Origin: Halichondria panicea
Lineage: Eukaryota; Porifera; Demospongiae; Suberitida; Halichondriidae
Assembly (NCBI RefSeq): GCF_963675165.1
Contig: NC_087377.1
Location: 212,501 to 276,500 of the forward strand
Direction of reading: 5' to 3'
Length of the DNA: 64,000 nt
Every line of letters begins with the position of its first letter. The first letter of the stretch is position 1. Below, piece after piece: positions 15,924 through 25,448 of this stretch. The notes under the pieces are model-generated. The model had not been told where the DNA came from. It was given only the letters and a program-made list of their open reading frames with translations, and did no database searches. The translations under genes and the position numbers were made by a program.

Positions 15924-16390
15924 TTAAATTCTGTGGATCGAAAGTCAAAAATGTTATGGTTTTCTGAATGCTTAGAAACAGACCTTTTAAATGGTACGGG
16001 TGGGTTAGGGTTAGGCTCCCGTGAGTGGACTGAATGCGCCAGCAAAAGTCTTAGGCTCCCGCGAGTTGGCTGAATGCGCCACGAAAATAACCCCACGAAA
16101 ATTATCCGCTATATATACGATAGTTGGATGTTTTTTATGCGCTGTACTCCCCCCTTGTGTTGTATGTTTTATGTGAGTGCGCTAAATGCGCCAGCGAAAG
16201 TCTTAGGCTCTCGCGAGTTGGCTGAATGCACCAGCAAAAGTCTTAGGCTCTCGCAAGTTGGGCTGAATGCGCTAGCGAACGTCTTAGGCTCTCGCGAGAG
16301 GGCTGAATGCACCACGAAAATGACCCGCTATACGATAGTTGGAATAGTTAGTATTTTTTATGCACTGTACTCCCCCCTTGCATGTGTGAC

Positions 16391-16900
16391 GGTGTTTTGG
16401 GTTAGTTAGTGTTCACTTCTCTATAATTACATACATGCATTAATTTGGGTGACAATTTGTGGGACATTATGATCATTGACGTGTGCAATAAATGATGTAT
16501 ATATACTGTGTGTGTGTGCAGGACTGAACACCAGCCCCCGGCATGTATCTTGAGGGACGCTGTACAGAGATGTTAGGGCAAGTTCCTTTAATTAGATCCA
16601 GATATTGTAATTATTTCCTTCTTCCAGGTTGTCGGTGGCTAAACGTGCTTATAGTTGCCATGGAGATGGAGATGGTAATTGACTGAAGTCATGTACCTAC
16701 CTCTCGATAGAAGGAAACAAGGATTTGTCAATAATTATAGTACTGTGATAAATAAATGTTTTGTCAACTTCGATTCTCTAAGATCATAATTATTCACAAC
16801 TATAATTATACTATTGTTCTTGTTCTTACAAAACTTTAAATTATGTTACGTTGTTTCGTATTAATTATATATCGAGTACAGCAGCCATTTAGTGTTAGGT
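16391..16900 (+). other. Spacer with two exon-like bits, shared with 31.7-32.2 kb
   Basis: Two short stretches look like exons: one after gtgtgtgtgcag near 16521 and one after cttcttccag near 16628, the latter ending at a gtaatt donor near 16674. Both recur in the copy at 31.83-31.99 kb with few changes. No product is recognisable, and the rest of the stretch appears non-coding. Confidence 0.35.
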
Positions 16901-18240
16901 AGTGCCAGACCATCAAACCATCACCTTGTCCATCCATATATACACAACCATCAACCTACACAGAGAGCATGAGAGACTTGTCACACAACATAGCTAGCTA
17001 CTTATCTGTGTGTATGTGGCTCCTCCACAACCGTCAACCTACACAGAGAGCATGAGAGACATGCCACACGACATAGCTAGCTACTCATCTGTGTGTATGC
17101 TGTTACAGTGGCTCCTCCACACAATCAACCTACACAGAGAGCATGAGAGATACTGTACACAATGGAACTACTTATCTTTTGCTGTGAAGAGACATCTACC
17201 TACACACCATAGAAACCAGCCATACTTATCTTTATTGTCTCCATAGCTGCACACAAAACAATCAAGACACACTATAAATGATAGTAGTGGGCGTTGAGAT
17301 CTGAGCCCCTCCCCCACATCTCCAGTCAAGCCCCTCCCCCTTCAGTACCTGCAATACATTATACAGTGATGAGGTTAGTAATCCTCCCTGGGTCCCAGAG
17401 CAGCATGGCTTGTCTGTATATACCTGGAGGAGAGAGGAGACAAAAGCAGTGAGAGAATGGAACACTAGCTATAGTACAGTAGCTAGTAGGAGGAGCTGTG
17501 TGTGTGCATTGTGGCTGCAAGAGAACAAGCAAATGCATGGTTACATTGAGAGCAGCAGTTCAAACAAAACCATCCACTCCACACAATACAATACCAGCCA
17601 ATCACCACCACAGCTGACAACCATCAGCCTAGTATTATCAATACAGTGATGAGGTTAGTAATCCTCCCTGGGTCCCAGATCTAGCAGCATGGCTTGTCTG
17701 TACGTACGTACCTGGAGGAGAGAGGAGACAAAAGCAGTGAGAGAATGGAACACTAGCTATAGTACAGTAGCTAGTAGGAGGAGCTGTGTGTGTGCATTGT
17801 GGCTGCAAGAGAACAAGCAAATGCATGGTTACATTGAGAGCAGCAGTTCAAACAAAACCATCCACTCCACACAATACAATACCAGCCAATCACCACCACA
17901 GCTGACAACCATCAGCCTAGTATTATCAATACACACACAATACATAATTATAACACCAGACAACAAAATTACACCCATAGCTGTTTGTGCTGTGCAGAGA
18001 AGAGATGAGAAATTCCCACAACAACAAATCAATTCAACAGATCATTATTATCATCATAATACCAGACCAGGAATGAATGCACTCCTGACCAGACAAATCA
18101 TTATAATCAAATCACACATCATCACCAATCTCCAGACTGTGCAACAAAATTTCGCAACCACAATCAAATCATCGACAGAAGGTTTAGTTTCCTTGCACAA
18201 TATTTAGTTGCCAAAATGATGATCACCTTTGAGAAAAAAT
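16900..18240. repeat. Dispersed block, copy A
   Basis: This block contains caacctacacagagagcatg several times, followed by a part with cctggaggagagaggagac, which is itself duplicated (about 17350-17640 and 17641-17935). Other copies lie at 32210-33230, 34230-35313 and 56700-57650. The open frames in it differ between copies by indels that are not multiples of three, so coding is unlikely. Confidence 0.8.
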
Positions 18241-19886
18241 CACACACAAAACAAACACCAAATGCTAAAATCATAAAAAACTGTTCTAAAAATTAAATTC
18301 TATGCTATATTTACCCTAGTCTCATGAATCAGCCGCCGTTCTTCTGATTCATGAGACTATTTTTACCCCTGGGAACAGCTGTTGTTTGCTAGACTTTTCC
18401 AGGGCTTGCTGTGGAAAGCCCTTCTTGTTCACTCACTTTCTGGTCCCGTTTCTTACCATTGATAGCAATGTCAGACCGATTTTCATTTTTGCTATTTCTA
18501 ACTCCTATGTATTAATATCTCTTTTGAACACTCTAGGCAAACCAGAAAAACTTTACTGCACTGGATTTGGTCAAGCGAATGCAGAGATACAGAGTTTTGA
18601 AGAACACTAGTCAGGGAAAAATTCGTACAAAAATTTACCGCATTTTAATGTACTTGGGCGGGACTTATGAAATTTGTTGTTAATACCGGAAATGATCTTA
18701 AAGTTAGCATATCTGCTGAACCGCTTGGTCTATTCTCTTTTAAAAAAGTATGAAATGGACACTCAGGACTCAACATTGTAACCATTTGATATCTATTATG
18801 AAGTTTATAATGTTTCTGTAATGTATATCTGTTTCTTGATCTTTATAAGCAATTTTTCTGTCAATTTCATTTGGTCTAAATAATTCGTTTTTAGTGTGAT
18901 GTAGATTTAAGGCCATACAACTATAAATCTATGATACAACTCTGTTGACAGCTTCTAATTAATACAGTAGATTACTCTTGTCTTTTTTGTGTGCAAATTG
19001 AATCAGTTCTTGCAATTTAATAGTTTTGGTAGATTACATTGTTGTCCCTGGAATTCTCTCCAATCTTTCTTGTTTCTTTTCAACAGAGGCTTTCAGATTG
19101 CTTCAATAATTACTTTCAGTAACTTATAAGAACTTCTAAGAAATAAATACAGCTATTGGTACACTTGGCTTGATTTTACTGCATTTCTATTCTCAGCTCC
19201 ACCCATCTATCCATGCAATATGTGATTCCGCAAGAAATAAAAGCTTATTGTAGCAACTTTTTGCATAATCTGGAGAGAGTTCGAGATGAAAGACATGCTC
19301 ACTTGTGTTTTTGTTCATTTTCATGTTTGGTTGCCAAAATGATGATCACCTTTGAGAAAAAATCACACACAAAACAAGCATCAAATGCTAAAATCATAAA
19401 AAACTGTTATAAAAATCAAATTCTACACTATTTTTTACCCCTGGGAACAGCTGTTGTTTGCTAGACTCTTCCAGGGCTTGCGGAAAGCCCTTCTTGTTCA
19501 CTCACTTTCTGGTCCCGTTTTTTACCATTGAATTACTGTACGAAAATACCCCCACGCACTACTTCCGGTCTGACATCTCTACCAGTATGAAAATACTCCC
19601 ACTCACTACTTTCAGTCTGACATCTCTACCAATAGGTGTCAGCTGCAGCAGTCCTGCTTCTCTTGGCTGCTAAAGAATCTGGGTGGGGCTGCTGCTGGAC
19701 TGAAGCTAGGACGCCTTCTTATTCTATCCACCGTCAAGGTACCCATATAAAGTAAAAAGCTTATATCATACAGAAATTTTTTTGATACAGACCCTTGAAT
19801 ACTACTGTTGTTTTTATACCACCCAACAAACACAAAATATTTATAACATGAACAAACATTTTTAATAATAATATAGAGCTGCAGGC
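18241..19886. other. AT-rich region upstream of piggyBac gene; internal repeat
   Basis: No gene seen. The stretch from ttgccaaaatgatgatcacc to cttgttcactcactttctgg occurs twice (about 18209-18450 and 19330-19520) and again at 33226-33420. It appears to be the 5' part of a piggyBac-derived or neighbouring element. Confidence 0.6.
18317..18359. mobile_element. 43-bp palindromic insertion
   Basis: Perfect 16-bp inverted arms (tagtctcatgaatcag and its complement) flank an 11-base loop. The sequence is absent from the paralogous sites at about 19430 and 33325, where the flanks run together as tatttttacccctggg. The flanks look like an imperfect 8-bp duplication (atttaccc / ttttaccc). Confidence 0.6.
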
Positions 19887-21495
19887 ATGGCCAAGAGGCC
19901 ACACTGGACCACGGAGGAGGTTCTACAAGACATCTTGAATGATGAGGAACCTGCAGAGGAGTGGGAAGAGGATATGGAAGAGGTAACAGCGGACAGGGAT
20001 GAGCCAGTCATGCAGGGCAGTGACGAAGAATTTTCTGATTGGGATGAAGGTTGGGTCTAAAACTAAACTGAATACCGATATAATTTATTACAACGTACAT
20101 GTAGAAATGGAGCCCCCATCAACAGGCAGCAATCCTGCACAAGGTAAATTAAATTGTGACAGGGCCAATGAAAAGGGCCCTTAACGCGGCAATAATTAAA
20201 TTAAGTTATAGGCCAATTTAGTAGAAATAAAAAACATGGGCAAACATTTTTTCACAGGTGCTAACATCAACCCTTCCTCTACCTCTACCTACCTGTAAAA
20301 ATTTGGGTCTCTACGAAGCTTTTAAACGGTCAAGCGCGGACGTTGAAAAAACTCACCGAACGCTCATTTTGAAATTTACTGTCTACGTGAGGGGAAATTC
20401 CCTGGGATTTCCCTATTATTGTTAATTATTTTTAACATATTTATTAATAATTATAAGGTTAACAATTTGTACCAGCTATTGATAAATCCTTTCCTAGACG
20501 ACACAAGTGACGACACAAGTGGTCCAAGCAACTCGTCACACGGTTTGTGCAATGTTATGAAGTACAATTACAATCAGTTAGACTACCACACAAAACTAAT
20601 GTACAGCTAATTATTATTACCCTCACATTTATTTAGGCAATGAGCAACCTACCTGGAGGAGTGAATTGCACACCCTGACTATCAAGTCATTTGAGTCAGC
20701 AGTAGGACCAACAGTGGACATCTCAGAGAGGCCAGAAGAAGTGTTTCTGCTATTTTTTAACAATGGTCTGCAGGGACACATTGTGTGTGAGAGCAACAAC
20801 TACACTAGACATGTAATGGGAGAGGAGGCATACCGAACGTGGACTCAACACACAGTTTAAGAGCTCTGGGCCTTCTTCGGATTCTCCATCCTCATGGGAC
20901 TCAATCACCTGCCATCGATCAATGACTATTGGAGCCGAGACCACTATGCACCCATCGCCGATGTAATCTCAAGGCAGAGATTCCGTGATATCTCCCAGTA
21001 TCTGCACTTCGTGGACAACGACCATCTTGTTCCACGAGGTGACCCCTCGTACAATCGGTTAGGGAAGATCCGCCCCCTCATTGAGCACCTGGGTGAGAGG
21101 TTCGAAGCTTTGTACAACCCTACACAGAATGTAGCAGTGGACGAAGCAATGATTAAGTTTCAGGGGCAGTCTTCCTTAAAGCAATATAATATGCCTATGA
21201 AACTGATCAAACGGGGGATCAAGGTATGGGTATTGGCAGATAGTGCTAACGGCTATTTCCACAAATTTGACATATACACGGGGAAGCAAAAGAAGAGACA
21301 GGTTGGACTTGGTGAGTATGTTGTCAAAACATGTGCCTGCAACCACCTGCAAAGAGATGTAAACGGGGATGGTGTGCGTTCTGCTGGAAGGACTCCAACA
21401 AGAGGACTGACAGATGTAACGAGTGTGGTGTGTGGCTCTGCCATGGTGGAAACCCAACATCAGACTGTTTCTATTTGTGGCATAAGAACTTGTAA
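19887..21495 (+). pseudogene. piggyBac transposase, broken
   Basis: The ATG at 19887 opens an acidic N-terminus (MAKRPHWTTEEVLQDIL) typical of piggyBac proteins, followed by small exons (DDTSDDTSGPSNSSH near 20500). The core from 20641 reads FESAVGPTVDISERPEEVF, NDYWSRDHYAPIADVISRQR, VAVDEAMIKFQGQSS (first catalytic Asp) and VWVLADSANGYFHKFDIYTG (second Asp). An in-frame TAA at about 20858 interrupts the core. After GLGEYVVKT (about 21340) the third-Asp region is missing, and the frame shifts into the C-terminal cysteine-rich finger (CKRGWCAFCWK, CNECGVWLCHGGN), which ends at 21495. Premature stop plus internal deletion means no active enzyme. No TTAA termini could be assigned. Confidence 0.9.
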
Positions 21496-22091
21496 ATATT
21501 ATAATTATTATCTTATTTACTGTTTATGATAATTATTATTTATTAGTACGGCTTCATTATAGTCACATGATGTACGCTAATGATACACACTAATCATTAT
21601 AATTATTTAAAGCAACAAAGCTACGCGTACATATATACGTACTGCATCGCTCGGTAGATTAATAATACACAGCCTATCACTCACCTTGTGACACGTACGT
21701 TTGGTTGACTGCTCCACCACCTGAGAATCACACGCATCTGTGATCCAGCAATGCTCTGTACACACAAAGAAAGATGATGAAGGGTTCTTAGTACTACAAA
21801 TTCTAGATACAATGAAAGCACCGCAGGTGCTGATGCCTCGGTGGAGATACCAAAACTACATAACACAAAGCTACTAATAGCTACTAATAGCACATGATAA
21901 ACAATTTAATTTTGCTGAGTTGGTAATGATCGACCATGATTGTTGTTAAAAACGATTGATGCCCAAAAGTTCAAGTCTAAAGCTGCATTCAAGTAGCAGA
22001 GCCTTGCAGCTCTCTTCTCACTCTTGCAGCTACCAATAGCTAGCGTTCTATAGTGCAGAGCTAACTACTAAGTAGAGTAGCAACACTCGGT
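21496..22091. other. Gene-poor stretch; one weak exon-like segment
   Basis: On the minus strand 21685-21755 has an acceptor (gtgtacag), a donor (gtgagtg) and an open frame (HCWITDACDSQVVEQSTK). It is too short to call. The rest is AT-rich and shows nothing. Confidence 0.25.
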
Positions 22092-22275
22092 AAACAAGTT
22101 TGGCTACGTGTTCTTCTGAAAAGGCTGCAATGGCATTCCAAGTAAGCAAAACTAGGCATAACTCGAGAACGAAGCATTATTTGGCAAATCCACGAATTTA
22201 AATCCATGACTAGAAGCCTATATAGAAACTCTTACTTGCACTTGATTCATCCTTGAGCAGCTGTAGCAGTCTACA

Positions 22276-22336
<61 letters not shown>

Positions 22337-22371
22337 TACCGTATACCTCGCTTGCGCATGCGCACCGAGGC
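22092..22371. repeat. Dispersed repeat with internal CA microsatellite, copy 2
   Basis: This is the second copy of the element at 19-331, with the same start and the same palindromic end. Its microsatellite begins with CG-CA alternations (cgcacgcacg) before pure CA. Confidence 0.75.
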
Positions 22372-23040
22372 TATCTGCCATTCAGGCTGTATTATTTTAT
22401 CAAAGTGTATCATAGGCCCTAAAGAATACTCTAAACATCACTACAGTCAACATACAGCTTAGGAAGCTTGGTAGAGCTGGGCCACTGCAAGTGTTTCTTC
22501 GTTCACAGTCACACACGAGATCACATTTGTATATAAGCCACACCTAGTACATACAGTACCTGCACACAAAAAAAGGTGAAGCAAAGCTTCTTAGGAGTTT
22601 AAACTCTACAGCTATGTGCTATATACCAAGCACAATTAGTATTAGACTGTATGAAGCTTCTAGAGAATCGAAAAAGCCAAGTAACAAAGTGGAATTATAC
22701 GCAACTACTACTTACCACTTGACAGAAGCAGATCACAGCCAAATTTTTGAGATAGTAAGCGATTCGGGCATCATCTTGTAGATCTTTGACTGATCAACTT
22801 GAGCTGCAATAATTGATCGTGTATGTACAGTCTTGTAGCACTACTAAATACACACATTATCTCGCACTGTTTCTGCAACACAGTGGAAAGCTCGCAATGT
22901 TTTTATAACACAGCGGAAGGCTGCAAAAAAATCAAGTCAATCAATAAAACATGACCAAATAAACAACTACAATGCTCCACAAGGCTTCCTAGCCTAACAT
23001 TCCTGCAAACATGCAAGCTACAAGCAAGCAAAGAAACTCA
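22372..23040. other. Gene-free stretch with an inverted repeat fragment
   Basis: No gene. The segment at about 22792-22863 is the reverse complement of 8293-8365 (the module before satellite array 1). The segment 22866-22930 holds remnants of the ctgcaacacagtggaaagct minisatellite also found at 49110-49260 and 58775-58925. Confidence 0.6.
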
Positions 23041-23510
23041 CCTCTTCCAGCAAGACACTGAGCTTCTTCTTCAAACGGGTCAGGTGGCATATCCGGCCTT
23101 CAAACTTCAAAGGAACTGAGCTTCTGGAATGAACTGGATCTGAGAATATTTCAGGCCATTGACATCAGAGTCTCAGTTTCAGAGCTGGAGGTAAAGCCTT
23201 TGAAGTGATCCTTTGACGAGGCCTTGAATTCCAATTCATTTTCAGTCCCTCTAACTCTGGGTCTTCTCTTGCTCCACTCGAAGGAAAGGCTCTTGTCCCT
23301 CAACTCTCGATCAGAGGCAAAGGACAGGGCAAGGAGGAACACATCATCTCCTTCGCTGACTTCCTGACAGTGTAACGTGGGGTAATGGATGTTAGTAGAT
23401 ACTCTTGCACACATGCATAATTATAACAAAATTACTCACTTCTGCAAACCAGCATTCTTGGTGATCGAGGACTGAGAGAGATTTCACTGGTGCATGTATA
23501 TAGCTCCATT
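23041..23510 (-). pseudogene. Fragments of the death-domain GTPase gene and of a small repeated gene
   Basis: On the minus strand 23185-23363 is a copy of an internal exon of the large right-edge gene (DDVFLLALSFA, GTENELEFKASSK, HFKGF). It is fused without an intron to SSSETE, which belongs to the following exon. The segment 23435-23510 matches the end of that gene's large exon. On the plus strand 23051-23150 is a decayed copy of the exon at 59044-59217. Frames are not continuous, so this is duplicated debris. Confidence 0.7.
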
Positions 23511-24552
23511 AGTATGAGGACCTCGTGTACATCACTGGATATCTGCTTAGTAATGGATGAATGTATGTCACAGAATACGAGCAATCAGACAGAGCCTTGG
23601 TGACAGCAATCTCTTGTTTGGTGAGGTAGACGTCAGCACACTGCCAGTCTCTTCAGAGCTAGCTTGCGTCCATTACTGGCTCTGACCACAAAGACGACAT
23701 GCAGCAAAGCCACCTAGTGTGTGTGTGCGTGGGCGGGTGTGTGTGTGTGTGTGTGTGTGTGGGGGGGGGGTGGTGGTGTGTGAGGAAAATGGCTGACAAT
23801 ACTTATAGGACATTTTGCAAAAGAGCCGACTTGGCGTTTATTAATTTGGCATCTCAGGCGTGTTTACTACAGCAATGAGGTTGTATCCTAAACAGGTTAT
23901 GAGAAGTCTCACCCAGGTAAGGCTATATGCAAGGCCAGGTCTAATCCCCCAGTCAGTGTGAGGACAACACTTCAAGAGTCAAATTAGAGTCAAATTGCCC
24001 GTACCTCCCGTGGGGGGGGGGCAACACATTGAGAGGCATTATCACCTGATCATGATTATACAGTATAGGTAGTTGTCACCTGAGCGGAAACGGTACTAGA
24101 CACTGGAGTGACACCAGAGTCACACAATTCGTTGAGGTGTCCTGTACCGGCGGGGGGATAGCAAACACAGGGGTCAAAGTGCACAGAATTGCAGGAGAGT
24201 TTGTAGCCATTTCAGCTTGTTGAGATTCAGTAGCAGTAAGCTGTGCAAATTAATGATAGGCTTTTCAAAGAATTGCATGGACAATCTCAACTATACATAA
24301 AACTCCTACTGAAAATTAATAAGTCATCAATAATTATTGTCTAGTCATATTAAAGGTAGCGCTCACCTTTCCCCTGAGTCAGAGTGTTGGTCCATTGTGT
24401 CCAGTGCACCGTGCTAGCTAGTAGGACCACTCGATCCAATGGATGTGCTCTCAGAGTATTAGAACTGCACTGATGAATGAAGCACATGAACAGTGGGTAA
24501 AGGATCATCACACTATTAGACAAAAATATGTTTCATTTTGTAGATTTGATGA
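23511..24552. other. Gene-free stretch with GT and G-run microsatellite
   Basis: No gene supported. A GT tract followed by about ten Gs lies at 23718-23772. A short dispersed repeat at 23813-23862 pairs with 6241-6312. From about 24310 the sequence is the left part of the module shared with 7350-7570. Confidence 0.6.
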
Positions 24553-25170
24553 CGACACGCTCACACACAAGTAGTTGGGCGGAGTCCGGACTCCGTCCAA
24601 CTAACACACAAGATGGAGACGGTTGGGGAGGAAAAGCGTTCACTTGTCCTTCCCTCTAGGAGCTTCCACAAGGCTGGATATAGGGTGAATACTCCTCCAA
24701 AAGACCAGCAGCAATGGATCACAAGGTAAAGAGCAGTGAGTACAAGTAAGTGGCTAGTTATGATCAAAAGTGGACCACCTAGTATAGTGTATAGGCTGCT
24801 TTAGATGACTGGCATTCAATATCTGCTAATAGATATCATTACTAGTGATCAAACTATACAGCCTTTGTATCAAATGCATCCATTGCTACACATTTGTTGA
24901 CCCGTTGTCAGTCTCCAAGATAATGTGTGTATTTAGTAGTGCTACAAGACTGTACATACACTATCAATTATTGCAGCTCAAGTTGATTTGAAGAAATAAA
25001 AATATTTAAGATAATAATTGTTATGGTGGAATTATCTACTAGTGAGTGAGTGGTCTGATTGTTCTCTCACTTGTTAGATTAGTGAGGGTCAGTTGTTCAC
25101 TCTGTTGGATGCTGATGATGATCCACCCATTGGACGTCAGATAAAAATACAGTCGACCTAAGGAACAGTG
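24553..25170 (+). pseudogene. Exon-like module upstream of satellite array, copy 2
   Basis: This copy of the module at 7572-8546 is interrupted by a 33-bp palindrome (24571-24603), and the first exon-like stretch loses its frame near its donor (acaaggtaaagagcagtgag). About 580 bp present between the two exon-like parts in copy 1 are missing here. Confidence 0.6.
24571..24603. mobile_element. 33-bp palindromic insertion with 8-bp target duplication
   Basis: The insert is gtagttgggcggagtccgga followed by ctccgtccaacta. It is flanked by perfect direct repeats acacacaa (24563-24570 and 24604-24611). Copy 1 of the module (7590-7602) shows the uninterrupted site. Its core (gttgggcggagtcc) is shared with the larger palindrome at 50091-50140, which suggests a family of tiny hairpin elements. 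Confidence 0.75.
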
Positions 25171-25212
25171 AGTACTGCCGCGTGCAGAGTGTGACTCTTT
25201 CCCTAACCAAAC

Positions 25213-25448
25213 GTTTTGTAGTTTGTGCTTATTGCGCTGTACTCCCCCCTTGGATGTGTGACTGTGTTTTGTAGTTTGTGCTTTTTGCGCTGTACTCCCC
25301 CCTCGCATGTGTGACTGTGTTTTGTAGTTTGTGCTTTTTGCGCTGTACTCCCCCCTTGCATGTGTGACTGTGTTTTGTAGTTTGTGCTTTTTACGCTGTA
25401 CTCCCCCCTTGCATGTGTGACTGTGTTTTGTAGTTTGTGCTTTTTGCG
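25213..25448. repeat. 53-bp tandem repeat before array 2
   Basis: About 4.5 copies of the 53-bp unit, ending directly in the 40-bp satellite within the shared word tttttgcgtt. Confidence 0.95.

Larger units (their letters stand above)
13194..16390. repeat. 1367-bp tandem duplication with divergent 40-bp satellite
   Basis: The landmark attctgtggatcgaaagtc occurs at 13194, 14561 and 15928, exactly 1367 bp apart, giving two full units and a partial third. Each unit begins with about 8 copies of a second 40-bp satellite form (aggctctcgcgagttggctg plus aatgcaccagcaaaagtctt). This aligns position by position with the main 40-bp satellite. Each full unit ends with an 887-bp MITE. A single-copy version without the MITE lies at 31251-31700. 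The small open frames repeated in each unit follow the repeats and are not supported as genes. Confidence 0.93.

Noticed and set aside
13340..16409. Repeated 109-120-residue frames in the 1367-bp units
   Set aside because: They span satellite units and MITE sequence, have no splice or family support, and recur only because the DNA is duplicated.
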